Position numbers and translations under genes: made by a program. A model generated the notes under the pieces. The model saw only the letters and a program-made list of their open reading frames with translations, ran no database searches and was not told the origin of the DNA. 64,000 nt of DNA from Sanguibacter suarezii NBRC 16159. Lineage in GTDB: Bacteria > Actinomycetota > Actinomycetes > Actinomycetales > Cellulomonadaceae. Numbering within the stretch: position 1 is the first letter of the stretch; each line of letters opens with the position of its first letter. This document shows positions 35,507-44,943 of this stretch, piece after piece. The stretch spans positions 1 through 64,000 of the forward strand of contig NZ_BCRT01000015.1 in the NCBI RefSeq assembly GCF_001552735.1. The letters run 5' to 3'.

Positions 35507-36829
35507 CTAGAACCGCACCTGGACGGCTTCGCCGTGGGCGGGGAGGTCCTCGGCGTTGGCGAAGGCGACGATCTTGGAGGAGATCTCCTGAAGCGCCTCG
35601 GCGGAGTACTCGATGACCTGCACAGCCTTGATGAAGCTGTGCACACCCAGACCGCTGGCGAAGTGCGCGCACCCACCGGTGGGGAGCACGTGGTTGGAGC
35701 CGGCCATGTAGTCGCCCAGCGCCACCGGGGAGTACGGGCCGACGAAGATCGCGCCCGCGTTGGTGATCTGCAGCGCGACGTCGGCTGCGTCAGCCGTCTG
35801 GATCTCCAGGTGCTCGGCGCCGTAGGCGTTGACCACCTCGACGCCGTGGGCGATGGAGTCCACGATGACGATCGCGGACTGCGGCCCGCTGAGCGCCTGG
35901 CCGACCCGCGCGGAGTGCCGGGTCACCTCGGTGCGGTCCACGAGCCGGGCCTCGACCGCACCGGCAAGCTCGACCGAGTCGGTGACGAGCACCGACGCCG
36001 CGGCCGGGTCGTGCTCGGCCTGGCTGATGAGGTCTGCTGCGACATGGTCGGGGTTGGCGCCGCCGTCGGCCAGCACGGCGATCTCGGTGGTGCCGGCCTC
36101 GGCGTCGATGCCCACCACTCCGCGCACGAGGCGCTTGGCGGCCGCGACGTAGACGTTCCCCGGCCCGGTGACGACGTTGACCGGCTCGCAGAGGGTGTCG
36201 CCGTCCTGCGGCTCGCTGCCTCGTGCACCGTAGGCGAACATGGCGATCGCCTGGGCGCCGCCCACCGCGTAGACCTCGTCCACCCCGAGCAGCGCGCACG
36301 CCGCGAGGATGGTCGGGTGCGGCAGACCGTCGTTGTCCGCCTGCGGGGGCGAGGCCACCGCGAGGGAGCGCACGCCGGCCTCCTGGGCGGCGACGACGTT
36401 CATGATCACCGAGGACGGGTAGACCGCGAGGCCGCCGGGGACGTAGAGACCCACGCGCCCGACCGGGATCCAGCGCTGACGCACCTGGGCCCCGGGGGCG
36501 AGGTCGACGACGAAGTCGTGGGGCAGCTGGGCGGCGTGCACGGCGCGCACCCGGGTGATCGACTCCTCGATGGCCGCGCGCACGGCGGGGTCGAGGGTGA
36601 GCAGCGCCTTCTCGAAGGCCTCGGTGGGGACCCGGAGGTTGACCGGACGGACGCCGTCGAACCTCTCGGCGAGGTCGCGGAGCTCGGCCGCACCATGAGC
36701 GCGGACCCCCGCGATGATCGGCGCCACGCGCTCGGCGGCGTCTTCGACGCGCACCTCGGCGCGAGGCAGCGCCTCGATGAGCTCACGGGCTGTCAGGGAG
36801 CGACCACGCAGGTCCAGTCGATTGATCAC
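35507..36829 (-). CDS. hisD: Histidinol dehydrogenase
   Basis: Zinc-dependent two-step oxidation of histidinol to histidine. 440 residues; [15 protein letters not shown], the signature around [21 protein letters not shown], and [22 protein letters not shown] near the end. GTG at 36829 with TAGACT 6 bases upstream suggests a leaderless mRNA. It is normally joined to hisC; here about 3.7 kb with recQ and a membrane gene lies between. Confidence 0.97.
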   Translation of the reverse strand: MINRLDLRGRSLTARELIEALPRAEVRVEDAAERVAPIIAGVRAHGAAELRDLAERFDGVRPVNLRVPTEAFEKALLTLDPAVRAAIEESITRVRAVHAAQLPHDFVVDLAPGAQVRQRWIPVGRVGLYVPGGLAVYPSSVIMNVVAAQEAGVRSLAVASPPQADNDGLPHPTILAACALLGVDEVYAVGGAQAIAMFAYGARGSEPQDGDTLCEPVNVVTGPGNVYVAAAKRLVRGVVGIDAEAGTTEIAVLADGGANPDHVAADLISQAEHDPAAASVLVTDSVELAGAVEARLVDRTEVTRHSARVGQALSGPQSAIVIVDSIAHGVEVVNAYGAEHLEIQTADAADVALQITNAGAIFVGPYSPVALGDYMAGSNHVLPTGGCAHFASGLGVHSFIKAVQVIEYSAEALQEISSKIVAFANAEDLPAHGEAVQVRF

Positions 36830-36841
36830 AGTCCTAGTCTA
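36830..36841 (-). promoter_or_regulatory. Leaderless-type -10 element before hisD
   Basis: Minus-strand TAGACT (36836-36841), six bases, then GTG at 36829. Confidence 0.55.
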
Positions 36842-36909
36842 GGCGTGCCAGGCCGTGCGGTCTCCGGGATTCTGCGGAGATCGCGCGCAGGAGCGCTCCG
36901 GTTTCGCGA

Positions 36910-36921
36910 GACAATGGGTCC
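36910..36921 (+). promoter_or_regulatory. Leaderless-type -10 element before S4 gene
   Basis: GACAAT at 36910-36915, six bases, then ATG at 36922. Divergent from hisD. Confidence 0.45.
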
Positions 36922-37140
36922 ATGGACCACGTAGAGATCTCTGACGACATCATCCGGCTCGGGCAGTTCCTCAAGCTCGCGAACCTCGCCGAGTCCGGCG
37001 CGCAGGCACGCGAGCTCATCGCCGACGGCGAGGTGTCGGTCAACGGCGAGGTGGACACCCGCCGCGGTCGTCAGCTGCACAAGGGCGACGTGGTCGTCGT
37101 GGACTCCCCCGCAGGCTCGGCAACGGCCACCGTCGCCTGA
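36922..37140 (+). CDS. Small S4-domain RNA-binding protein
   Basis: 72 residues, essentially one S4 domain: IRLGQFLKLANLAESGAQAR, ELIADGEVSVNGEVDTRRGR and KGDVVVVD. Similar to YbcJ/YaaA-type small S4 proteins. Likely binds structured RNA, perhaps rRNA; partner not known. A weak inverted repeat (cccggc at 37174-37179, gccggg at 37208-37213) follows and could terminate both this gene and the convergent one. Confidence 0.85.
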   Translation: MDHVEISDDIIRLGQFLKLANLAESGAQARELIADGEVSVNGEVDTRRGRQLHKGDVVVVDSPAGSATATVA

Positions 37141-37224
37141 CCGAGCATCACCGATGCATCACCGAGGAATCAACCCGGCGAGACCCCGCGGATCCCAGCG
37201 GATCCCTGCCGGGACCGGCCCCGT

Positions 37225-37662
37225 TCAGCGGGACATGTACCCCGAGCTCATGACCTTGTCCGGGGTCATGACGAGGACGACGCGGCTGGGGTTCTCCGAC
37301 GGTTCCCGGTAGCGGCGGGCGTAGCGACGCACCGCCTCGGCGATCTCCTCCGGCTCGCGGGAGACGGTGATCGGCCCTTCCAGGGTGATCCACCGCCCGC
37401 CGTCGACCTGGCAGACGGCGGCCCGCGGGGGCGTCCCGTCCGCGGTGAGCCGCTCGGCGTTCTTGCGCTTGACCGAGCCGTCGTTGGTGGTGATCCGCAC
37501 GACCCCGGCCTCGGGGTCCCAGGTGAAGCCCACCGGCACCACGTGCGGTGACCCGTCGGCGCGCAGCGTCGTCAAGGTCGCCAGATGGCGCTCGGTCACG
37601 AAGACCTGCTGCTCGGGCGTGAGGTGGATGGGTCGCCGGTCGGTCAGTCGCTCATGGATCAC
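37225..37662 (-). CDS. Pyridoxamine-5'-phosphate-oxidase-fold protein (FMN or F420 binding)
   Basis: 145 residues of the split-barrel flavin/deazaflavin fold: LATLTTLRADGSPHVVPVGF at the start, KRKNAERL, and GRWITLEGPITVSREPEEIA. It resembles the actinobacterial F420-dependent PPOX family, so reduction of a small molecule by reduced F420 is possible; FMN use cannot be ruled out. GTG 37662 is 7 bases after TAGACT; the longer frame upstream runs through the NUDIX gene region and is not used. Confidence 0.8.
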   Translation of the reverse strand: MIHERLTDRRPIHLTPEQQVFVTERHLATLTTLRADGSPHVVPVGFTWDPEAGVVRITTNDGSVKRKNAERLTADGTPPRAAVCQVDGGRWITLEGPITVSREPEEIAEAVRRYARRYREPSENPSRVVLVMTPDKVMSSGYMSR

Positions 37663-37675
37663 ACCCGCGAGTCTA
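37663..37675 (-). promoter_or_regulatory. Leaderless-type -10 element
   Basis: Minus-strand TAGACT (37670-37675), seven bases, then GTG at 37662. Confidence 0.45.
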
Positions 37676-37684
37676 TGGCAGGCG

Positions 37685-38152
37685 TCAGAACCCGAAGGTG
37701 ACGACCGGGTCGAGGGTGCGTGCCCGCAGCGCATCCAGCACGTGCAGCTCATGCGGGACGACCGGCGCCGGCAGCGCGTCGTCGTCGAACCAGGCGAGGG
37801 CCGCGGCCTTGTCCGCCTCCTGGAGGGCTGGCTCGCCCACCCAGCTGCGGCACTCGAAGAAGAAGTCCACCCGCTCCTCGATCGGGCCGCCGCCGGGGTG
37901 CGTGCGGTGCATGACGGTGACCGGGACGAGATCGGCGACCTCCACGCGGACCCCGAGCTCCTCGCGCGCCTCACGGGCAGCCGCGGCGAGCACGGACTCC
38001 CCCTGCTCGACGTGCCCGGCCGCGCCGCAGGCCCAGTGCCCGTCCATGTACCCGGTGTTCTGGCGCAGCTGCATGAGCAGCTGCTCGACGCCCTCGTGGG
38101 TCCGCCGGAAGATCACGTAGGCGGCGGGGACCACCTGGAAACGGTCGCTCAC
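37685..38152 (-). CDS. NUDIX hydrolase
   Basis: 155 residues. The NUDIX box is GHVEQGESVLAAAAREAREE followed by LGV, with the metal-binding REAREE core; the box fits the pattern except for one Ala where a bulky residue is usual. Substrate likely a nucleoside diphosphate derivative, perhaps an oxidised nucleotide given its place behind dnaE. GTG 38152 overlaps the dnaE stop as GTGA. Confidence 0.88.
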   Translation of the reverse strand: MSDRFQVVPAAYVIFRRTHEGVEQLLMQLRQNTGYMDGHWACGAAGHVEQGESVLAAAAREAREELGVRVEVADLVPVTVMHRTHPGGGPIEERVDFFFECRSWVGEPALQEADKAAALAWFDDDALPAPVVPHELHVLDALRARTLDPVVTFGF

Positions 38153-41100
38153 GAGGGCAGGCAGCTCTGGCCGAGCAGGGCCTTGAGGTCGCCGTACAGG
38201 GACGGGCTGCGCTGCACCCGCAGCGCGTCCTCGACCCGCATGACCTTGGTCCGCCCCGGGCTGGTCAGGCTCAGGTGCACCGGGGTGCTGCCGGGGTGGG
38301 TGCGTAGGATCTCTCGCAGCCGCTCGACCACGTGCTGGGTGCACCGTGACTCCGCCAGGGTCACCACGACCGGTGAGTCGCTCCCGGTGGAGATGTCCGG
38401 CAGCGACACCTCCATGGCCTGCAGCTGCATGGTGTCGTCGCGGCGCCGGACCCGTCCACGGAGCACGACGACCTGGTCCTCTGCGAGGATCGTGGAGTAC
38501 GCCAGGTACGTCTCGCCGAAGAACATCACCTCGACGCCGCCGTCGAGGTCCTCGATGGTCACCGCGGCCCACGGGTTGCCCTGCTTGGACATCTTGCGCT
38601 GCAGGGACGTGATGAGACCGGCGATGACGACGGTCGAGCCGTCGGCTCGGCCCTCGTCCGTGAGCAGGGTCGCGATGGAGACCTCCGCGGACTGGGCCAG
38701 CACGTGCTCGAGCCCGGAGAGCGGATGGTCGGAGACGTAGAGGCCGAGCATGTCCCGCTCGAAGGCGAGCAGCTGCTTCTTGTCCCAGTCCGGCAGGTCA
38801 GGGATGTCCACGCTGAACGACATCCCGTCGTCCTCCTCGTCGCCGAAGCCGGCGAAGAGGTCGAACTGCCCCTCGGCCTCCTTGCGCTTGACGCCGATGA
38901 CAGAGTCCACGGCCTGCTCGTGCACCACCTGCAGGGCACGCCGCGTGTGACCGAGGGAGTCGAAGGCGCCGGCCTTGATGAGGGACTCGATGGTGCGCTT
39001 GTTGCACACCACGGCGGGGACCTTGTCGAGGAAGTCGGTGAAGCCGGTGTACTCGCCCTTGGCCTCGCGGGAAGCGACGATCGCGTCGACGACGTTCGCA
39101 CCGACGTTGCGCACGGCGGTCAGACCGAAGCGGATGTCCGCGCCGACGGCGGTGAAGTTCGCCGAGGAGGAGTTGACGTCCGGGGGCAGCACGGTGATGC
39201 CCATGCGCCGGCACTCGTTGAGGTAGAGGGCCGACTTGTCCTTGTCGTCGCGCACGCTGGTGAGCAGCGCGGCCATGTACTCCACCGGGTAGTTCGCCTT
39301 GAGGTAGGCCGTCCAGTAGGAGACGACGCCGTAGGCGGCCGAGTGAGCCTTGTTGAAGGCGTAGTCGGAGAAGGGCAGCAGGATGTCCCACAGCGCCTTG
39401 ACCGCGGCCATGGAGAAGCCGCGCTCGATCATGCCGGCGGAGAAGCCCTCGAACTGCTTGTCCAGCTCAGACTTCTTCTTCTTGCCCATCGCGCGGCGCA
39501 GGATGTCTGCCTGGCCGAGGGAGAACCCGGCGACCGTCTGGGCGATGGACATGACCTGCTCCTGATACACGATCAGGCCGTGGGTCGTGCCGAGGGTCTC
39601 CGCGAGGGGCTCGGCGAGCTCGGGGTGGATCGGGACGATCTCCTGGAGACCGTTCTTGCGCAGGGCGTAGTTGGTGTGCGAGTTGGCACCCATCGGTCCC
39701 GGACGGTAGAGCGCGCCGACGGCGGAGATGTCCTCGAAGTTGTCCGGGCGCATGAGCTTGAGCAGGGTCCGCATGCCGCCGCCGTCGAGCTGGAACACGC
39801 CCAGGGTGTCTCCGCGCCCGAGCAACGCGTAGGTGTTCGGGTCGTCCAGGGTGAGCGTCTCCAGCTCGACCGGGTCCTTGCCGTTCATGACGATGTTCTC
39901 GAGGGCGTCGTCGAGGATCGTGAGGTTGCGCAACCCCAGGAAGTCCATCTTGATGAGCCCGAGCTCTTCGCACTTGGGGTAGTCGAACTGGGTGATCACC
40001 GCTCCGTCCTGGGGACGGCGCATGATCGGGATGATGTCGATGAGCGGGTCGGAGGACATGATGACGCCGGCGGCGTGCACGCCCCACTGGCGCTTCAGCC
40101 CTTCGATGCCCTTGGCCAGCTCGACGACGCGCTGGGCCTCCGGGTCCGCCGCGTGAACCTGACGGAACTCCTCGGCCTCGTTGTAGCGCTTGTCGCTCGG
40201 GTCGAAGATCCCGGACAGGGAGATGTCCTTGCCCATGATCGCCGGCGGCATCGCCTTGGTGAGCTTCTCGCCCATCGCGTACGGCAGACCGAGGAGGCGG
40301 CTGGAGTCCTTGAGGGCCTGCTTGGCCTTGATGGTGCCGTAGGTGACGATCTGCGCGACGCGGTCCTCGCCGTACTTCTCGGTGACGTACCGGATGACCT
40401 CACCGCGACGACGCTCGTCGAAGTCGATGTCGAAGTCAGGCATGGAGACGCGGTCAGGGTTGAGGAAGCGCTCGAAGATCAGCCCGTGCTGGAGCGGGTC
40501 GAGGTCGGTGATCCGCATGGCGTAGGCAGCCATGGACCCCGCACCGGAGCCACGGCCCGGACCGACGCGGATGCCGTTGTCCTTGGACCAGTTGATGAAG
40601 TCGGCGACGACGAGGAAGTACCCCGGGAAGCCCATCTGGACGATGACCTTGGTCTCGAAGTCGGCGCGCTGGCGGACCGCGTCGGGGATCCCCGCCGGGT
40701 AGCGGTAGCGCAGGCCGGCCTCGACCTCCTTGATGAACCAGGAGGTCTCGTCCTCCCCCGGAGGGCAGGGGAAGTTCGGCATGTAGTTGGCCGAGGTGTC
40801 GAAGGACACGTTGCACTGCTCAGCGATGAGCAGGGTGTTGTCGCAGGCCTCGGGCAGCTCTTTCCACACCCGGCGCATCTCGGCCGCGGACTTGACGTAG
40901 TAGCCGTCACCGTCGAACTTGAACCGGTCCGGGTCGGCGAGGGTCGAGCCTGAGTTGATGCACAGCAGCGCCTCCTGGGAGTGGCTGTCCTCCTGCTTGA
41001 CGTAGTGCAGGTCGTTCGTCGCCACGATCGGGGCACCGATGTCCTGGGACAGGCGCAGCAGGTCCTTGAAGACCCGGGTCTCGATGTCGAGCCCGTGGTC

Positions 41101-41697
41101 CATGAGCTCGACGTAGAAGTTCTCCTTGCCGAAGATGTCCTGTAGCTCGCCGGCGGCCTTGACGGCCTCGTCGTAGTGCCCCAGCCGCAGCCGCGTCTGG
41201 ACCTCGCCGGAGGGACAGCCGGTCGAGGCGATCATGCCCTTGCCGTAGGTCTGCAGCAGCTCGCGGTCCATCCGGGGCCACTTGCCCATCTGGCCCTCGA
41301 GGGAGGCGAGGGAGCTCATCCGGAACAGGTTGTGCAGGCCCTCGTTGTCCTTGGCCCACATGGTCAGGTGCGTGTAGGCACCACGGGCGGAGACGTCGTC
41401 GGAGGCCTGGCTGGCGTCACCCCAGCGCACCCGGGTGTTGTCCTTGCGAGAGGTGCCGGGGGTGACGTAGGCCTCGACGCCGATGATCGGCTTCACCCCG
41501 GCCGCGGTGCCCTGCTTCCAGAAGTCGTAGGCACCGAAGAGGTACCCGTGGTCCGTCGTCGCGATGGCCTTCTGCCCGAGCCTGCTGGTCTCGGCGAAGA
41601 GGTCCCCCAGCCGGGCCGCGCCGTCGAGCATGGAGTACTCGGTGTGGACGTGGAGGTGGACGAAGTCCTCGGAGACCGAGGTCGAAGCAGACGACAT
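38149..41697 (-). CDS. dnaE: DNA polymerase III alpha subunit
   Basis: Replicative polymerase. 1182 residues: N-terminal PHP domain (FVHLHVHTEYSMLDGAARLG), the polymerase core with catalytic aspartates in SMPDFDIDFDE (about residue 420), a helix-hairpin-helix region, and a C-terminal OB fold (VVIAGLITSLQRKMSKQG). The length is that of the DnaE1 type. TAGACT sits 6 bases before ATG 41697 and there is no Shine-Dalgarno, so a leaderless mRNA is likely. Coupled to the NUDIX gene. Confidence 0.97.
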   Translation of the reverse strand: MSSASTSVSEDFVHLHVHTEYSMLDGAARLGDLFAETSRLGQKAIATTDHGYLFGAYDFWKQGTAAGVKPIIGVEAYVTPGTSRKDNTRVRWGDASQASDDVSARGAYTHLTMWAKDNEGLHNLFRMSSLASLEGQMGKWPRMDRELLQTYGKGMIASTGCPSGEVQTRLRLGHYDEAVKAAGELQDIFGKENFYVELMDHGLDIETRVFKDLLRLSQDIGAPIVATNDLHYVKQEDSHSQEALLCINSGSTLADPDRFKFDGDGYYVKSAAEMRRVWKELPEACDNTLLIAEQCNVSFDTSANYMPNFPCPPGEDETSWFIKEVEAGLRYRYPAGIPDAVRQRADFETKVIVQMGFPGYFLVVADFINWSKDNGIRVGPGRGSGAGSMAAYAMRITDLDPLQHGLIFERFLNPDRVSMPDFDIDFDERRRGEVIRYVTEKYGEDRVAQIVTYGTIKAKQALKDSSRLLGLPYAMGEKLTKAMPPAIMGKDISLSGIFDPSDKRYNEAEEFRQVHAADPEAQRVVELAKGIEGLKRQWGVHAAGVIMSSDPLIDIIPIMRRPQDGAVITQFDYPKCEELGLIKMDFLGLRNLTILDDALENIVMNGKDPVELETLTLDDPNTYALLGRGDTLGVFQLDGGGMRTLLKLMRPDNFEDISAVGALYRPGPMGANSHTNYALRKNGLQEIVPIHPELAEPLAETLGTTHGLIVYQEQVMSIAQTVAGFSLGQADILRRAMGKKKKSELDKQFEGFSAGMIERGFSMAAVKALWDILLPFSDYAFNKAHSAAYGVVSYWTAYLKANYPVEYMAALLTSVRDDKDKSALYLNECRRMGITVLPPDVNSSSANFTAVGADIRFGLTAVRNVGANVVDAIVASREAKGEYTGFTDFLDKVPAVVCNKRTIESLIKAGAFDSLGHTRRALQVVHEQAVDSVIGVKRKEAEGQFDLFAGFGDEEDDGMSFSVDIPDLPDWDKKQLLAFERDMLGLYVSDHPLSGLEHVLAQSAEVSIATLLTDEGRADGSTVVIAGLITSLQRKMSKQGNPWAAVTIEDLDGGVEVMFFGETYLAYSTILAEDQVVVLRGRVRRRDDTMQLQAMEVSLPDISTGSDSPVVVTLAESRCTQHVVERLREILRTHPGSTPVHLSLTSPGRTKVMRVEDALRVQRSPSLYGDLKALLGQSCLPS

Positions 41698-41709
41698 GGC
41701 ACGAGTCTA
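41698..41709 (-). promoter_or_regulatory. Leaderless-type -10 element before dnaE
   Basis: Minus-strand TAGACT (41704-41709), six bases, then ATG at 41697. Confidence 0.55.
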
Positions 41710-41775
41710 GATCGGCTCAGGGACAGACTCGCCGCACGGCCCCCACCGAGGGCCGTGGGCCTCGTCTCACCCGCT

Positions 41776-42714
41776 CTAGCGGTAGGTGGAACGCACCGTC
41801 TCGAGGGCGTCGGCGAGGTCCTGGGGGTACTCGCTCGTCACTTCGAGCCACTCCCCCGTGGACGGGTGGGTGAAGCCCAGGCGCTTGGCGTGCAGCCACT
41901 GGCGGTTGAGCTTGACCCGCGCGGCGAGGGTGGGGTCCGCGCCGTAGGTCACGTCGCCCACGCAGGGGTGGCGCAGCGCCGCGAAGTGCACGCGGATCTG
42001 GTGGGTGCGCCCGGTCTCCAGGTGCACCTCGACCAGGGAGGCCGCCGAGAGCATCTCGAGGACCTCGTAGTGGGTCACCGAAGGCTTGCCGTCGGCGACG
42101 ACGGCGAACTTGTAGTCCGCGCTGGGGTGACGCCCGATCGGGGCGTCGATGGTCCCCGTGGTGGGTTCGGGGTGGCCCTGGACGAGGGCGTGGTAGACCT
42201 TCTCGACCGTGCGCTCCTTGAAGGCGCGCTTGAGGACGGAGTAGGCGTGCTCGCTCTTGGCGACCACCATGAGCCCGGAGGTCCCCACGTCGAGGCGGTG
42301 CACGATGCCCTGGCGCTCGGCAGCGCCCGACGTGGCGATCGTGTAGCCGGCGGCGATGAGGGCGCCGACAACGGTGGGTCCGGTCCAGCCCACCGACGGG
42401 TGCGCTGCGACGCCCACAGGCTTGTCGATGACCACGACGTCGTCGTCGTCGTAGACGATCTTCATCCCCGGCACGGGCTCGGCGACGACGACCGGGCCGG
42501 CCTGCGAGGGCGCGTCGGGGAGGTCGACCTCGAGCCAGGCGTCGGCCGGCAGGCGGTCGGACTTGCCGGCGGGGCGGCCGTCGATGAGCACGCCGCCGTC
42601 TGCGGCGATCTGGGCGGCGACGGTCCGAGACAGCCCGAGCATGCGGGACAGCGCCGCATCGACGCGTTCGCCGACGAGGCCGTCCGGAACCGGGAGAGTG
42701 CGGACGGTGCCCAT
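41776..42714 (-). CDS. rluD: RluA/RluD-family 23S rRNA pseudouridine synthase
   Basis: 312 residues: N-terminal S4 domain ([20 protein letters not shown]), then the RluA-type catalytic domain with [15 protein letters not shown] (about residue 140, catalytic Asp) and [16 protein letters not shown]. Makes pseudouridine in helix 69 of 23S rRNA if it is a true RluD. The ATG overlaps the lspA stop as TGATG; lspA-rluD linkage is very common. Confidence 0.95.
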   Translation of the reverse strand: MGTVRTLPVPDGLVGERVDAALSRMLGLSRTVAAQIAADGGVLIDGRPAGKSDRLPADAWLEVDLPDAPSQAGPVVVAEPVPGMKIVYDDDDVVVIDKPVGVAAHPSVGWTGPTVVGALIAAGYTIATSGAAERQGIVHRLDVGTSGLMVVAKSEHAYSVLKRAFKERTVEKVYHALVQGHPEPTTGTIDAPIGRHPSADYKFAVVADGKPSVTHYEVLEMLSAASLVEVHLETGRTHQIRVHFAALRHPCVGDVTYGADPTLAARVKLNRQWLHAKRLGFTHPSTGEWLEVTSEYPQDLADALETVRSTYR

Positions 42715-43409
42715 CAGGAGTCGCTCGATTCGGGGGTGGTGTCGGGGGTGTCTGTGGTGCCGGAGGTGCCGGTGGTGCCGGTCGTGGTGGTGCCGGTGGA
42801 GCTGTCCGCGGCGTTCGTGTCCGTGGTGGCGCTCGTGTCGTCGTCGCTCGCGCGCCGGCCGTCCGGACCGATGCCCACGAAGGCGAGGATCGCGATGAGG
42901 ACAGCGGCGACGACGATCGCGATGTCGGCGACGTTCCCGATGAAGGGTCCGTAGTCGATGAAGTCGACGACGTGCCCGTTGGGGAAGCCCGGGGCCCGGA
43001 ACAGGCGGTCCAGCAGGTTGCCGATCGCACCACCCAGCACGAGGCCCAGCGCGACCGCCCAGGCCGTCGAGGCGATCTTGCGGGCCATGAGGACGATGAA
43101 GACGACCACACCGACCGAGAGCAGCGTGAGCACCCAGGTCATGCCGCTCGCGATGGAGAGCGCGGCACCGGGGTTGTAGATGAGCCGGAGCTGGATGAGC
43201 TCGCCGATGAGCGGCTTGGGCGCCTCACCGACGACGAGGGCCGACTGGGCCCACACCTTCGTCAGCTGGTCGGCGACCAGCACGAGGGCGGCGAGCCCGA
43301 AGATGAACAGCAGCCGCTTGAACGGGCTCTGCGGGGACGCCGGCTCGGGCGTCGCGTCAGGCGTCGGTGCGGTGTCTTCGGTCACGGGTGTCTTCTCGGT
43401 CTCAGGCAT
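42714..43409 (-). CDS. lspA: Lipoprotein signal peptidase II with Thr/Ser-rich tail
   Basis: Aspartic protease that removes lipoprotein signal peptides. About 231 residues with four membrane segments. The catalytic aspartates are in [13 protein letters not shown] and [11 protein letters not shown]. There are ~30 extra acidic Pro/Thr residues before and ~50 Thr/Ser/Gly/Asp residues after the core (repeats of TTGT), so it is longer than the usual ~165. ATG 43409 chosen; GTG 43412 is also possible. Confidence 0.94.
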   Translation of the reverse strand: MPETEKTPVTEDTAPTPDATPEPASPQSPFKRLLFIFGLAALVLVADQLTKVWAQSALVVGEAPKPLIGELIQLRLIYNPGAALSIASGMTWVLTLLSVGVVVFIVLMARKIASTAWAVALGLVLGGAIGNLLDRLFRAPGFPNGHVVDFIDYGPFIGNVADIAIVVAAVLIAILAFVGIGPDGRRASDDDTSATTDTNAADSSTGTTTTGTTGTSGTTDTPDTTPESSDS

Positions 43410-43499
43410 CACGCGCAAGTGTCCCACGTGACGGTGTGCCGGGGCAGCCACGGCCACCCCGGCACACGCAGACGTGATGGACCGCTGGCGCGGAAGGGA

Positions 43500-43961
43500 T
43501 CAACGACGCTCTTCGCGCTGCTTGCAGGTCACGCACAGGGTGGCTCGCGGGAAGGCCTGCAGACGGGCCTTGCCGATCGCCTGCCCGCAGGACTCGCAGG
43601 TGCCGTAGGTGCCCGCGCCGATGCGCGAGAGCGCTCGGCTGTTCTGGGCGAGGAGGTCACGGGTGTTGTTCACCAGCGTGAGCTCCTGCTCCCGCTCCAG
43701 GGCGGAGGAGCCGGAGTCTGCCTGGTCGTCGCCGGCCCCGTCCCCGGAGTTGCGCAGCAGCTCGGAGAGCTCCTGGTCGGCGACGGAGAGCTCGGCCTGG
43801 AGCCGGACGTTCTCGACGATCAGCTCGTCGGCCAGTCCCTCGATCTCCTTGGCGGACCACGGGCTCTCGCCCTCACGAACGGGGAACGTCTTGACGTCCT
43901 TGGCGAGGGTCGGGAACTGCTCCTTGGCGGGAGCGTTGCTGATTGCGTCACGGATCGACAT
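43500..43961 (-). CDS. DksA/TraR-type zinc-finger protein
   Basis: 153 residues. A helical region (about 40-110; LADELIVENVRLQAELSVADQ) and a C-terminal C4 zinc finger, CESCGQAIG then CVTCKQ. It resembles DksA/TraR proteins that enter the RNA polymerase secondary channel, but the acidic coiled-coil tip of E. coli DksA is not clear, so transcription control is a guess. AAAGAGG precedes the start; GTG 43964 and ATG 43961 are both possible. A 69-bp palindrome lies just upstream. Confidence 0.85.
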   Translation of the reverse strand: MSIRDAISNAPAKEQFPTLAKDVKTFPVREGESPWSAKEIEGLADELIVENVRLQAELSVADQELSELLRNSGDGAGDDQADSGSSALEREQELTLVNNTRDLLAQNSRALSRIGAGTYGTCESCGQAIGKARLQAFPRATLCVTCKQREERR

Positions 43962-43998
43962 CACGGCCTCTTTCTTCGAAGTTAGCCGAGGTTAGTCG

Positions 43999-44067
43999 CC
44001 GCAGCCGGCGCACGCAATCCACCACGCCGCATTGTGCGGAGAGGTGAATCGGGTGCACCGGCTGCGG
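43999..44067. repeat. 69-bp imperfect palindrome upstream of the DksA-like gene
   Basis: Centred at 44033 with no bulges: 27 of 33 position pairs match. The outer arms CCGCAGCCGG (43999-44008) and CCGGCTGCGG (44058-44067) are perfect, and the core is CCGCA-TTG-TGCGG (44027-44039). It lies 38 bp before the start of the zinc-finger gene, so it would be in its leader or promoter. Confidence 0.8.
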
Positions 44068-44095
44068 GGAGGTGCTGCTGGTGACGCTGGTGCTG

Positions 44096-44123
44096 CTCAC
44101 AGCCGCAAGAGCGGCTGCGTGAG
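44096..44123 (-). terminator. Terminator after divIVA
   Basis: Stem AGCCGC/GCGGCT with an AAGA loop, extended by CTCAC/GTGAG across a two-base bulge, 4 bp past the divIVA stop. Confidence 0.7.
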
Positions 44124-44126
44124 GGA

Positions 44127-44786
44127 TCAGATGCCCTGCTTGGCCTGGTCTGCGCCTGACGGCAACGCGCTCGCGCGGTTGTCGAGGTCGCCCAGCAGGT
44201 TCTGCAGGTAGCTCTTGAGACGGGTGCGGTAGTCGCGCTCGAAGATCCGCAGCTCGTCGATCTTGCGCTCGAGGAGCGAACGCTCCTGCTCGAGCTGGGT
44301 GAGCGTGCGCTGCGAGGTCTCTTCGGCCTCGCGCACGATCCGCGATCCCTCGGCCTTGGCCTCGGAGATCAGGCGGTCGCCCTCGTCCTGTCCGGCCCGG
44401 ACGTGGTCGTCGTGGAGCTTCTGAGCCATCTGGATGATCCCGGTGGCCATCTCAGGCTCGCGCGGGGCCATCTGGGCCGCAGGGGCAGCCACAGGCGCAG
44501 GTGCGACGACGGGCTCCGGCTTGGGCTCCTCGACGGTCTTCTGGACCGATACTGCCTGCTCCGGAGCGGACTGCTGCTGCGCGTTGGCGCGGCTCAGCTC
44601 CGCCACCCGGCGCTCGGACGCCTCAAGCTTGGCCTTGAGATCGTCGTTCTCGGCATACAGCTCCCGAAGAGTGTTGAGGACCTCGTCCAGGAAGTCGTCA
44701 ACCTCTACGACGTCGTACCCCTCCCGGAACTTGGTCGCCGGGAACTTCTTGGTCAGGACGTCATCTGCTGTGAGCAGTGCCACCAT
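44127..44786 (-). CDS. divIVA: DivIVA / Wag31 polar growth protein
   Basis: Coiled-coil protein that marks curved membrane and directs polar wall growth in actinobacteria. 219 residues: N-terminal membrane-binding domain (LTADDVLTKKFPATKFREGYD then VDDFLDEVLNTLRELY), a Pro/Ala-rich linker (about 75-115), and a second coiled coil (about 120-200). ATG 44786 is chosen because GAGGTG lies 6 nt before it. Followed by its own terminator. Confidence 0.95.
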   Translation of the reverse strand: MVALLTADDVLTKKFPATKFREGYDVVEVDDFLDEVLNTLRELYAENDDLKAKLEASERRVAELSRANAQQQSAPEQAVSVQKTVEEPKPEPVVAPAPVAAPAAQMAPREPEMATGIIQMAQKLHDDHVRAGQDEGDRLISEAKAEGSRIVREAEETSQRTLTQLEQERSLLERKIDELRIFERDYRTRLKSYLQNLLGDLDNRASALPSGADQAKQGI

Positions 44787-44943
44787 CGTTTTCACCTCGA
44801 ATACTCGCGCTGGTCTGTTCGGTCAATCCACCGACCGCCAGAGGTCACGCTAGCGGACAATCGCGCCAACGCCTGCACCGGGAGGCGGTTCGGTGGGACA
44901 TTCGGTCAGGGCTAGGTGCTCGCCTCCGACCATGAAGTACTCA

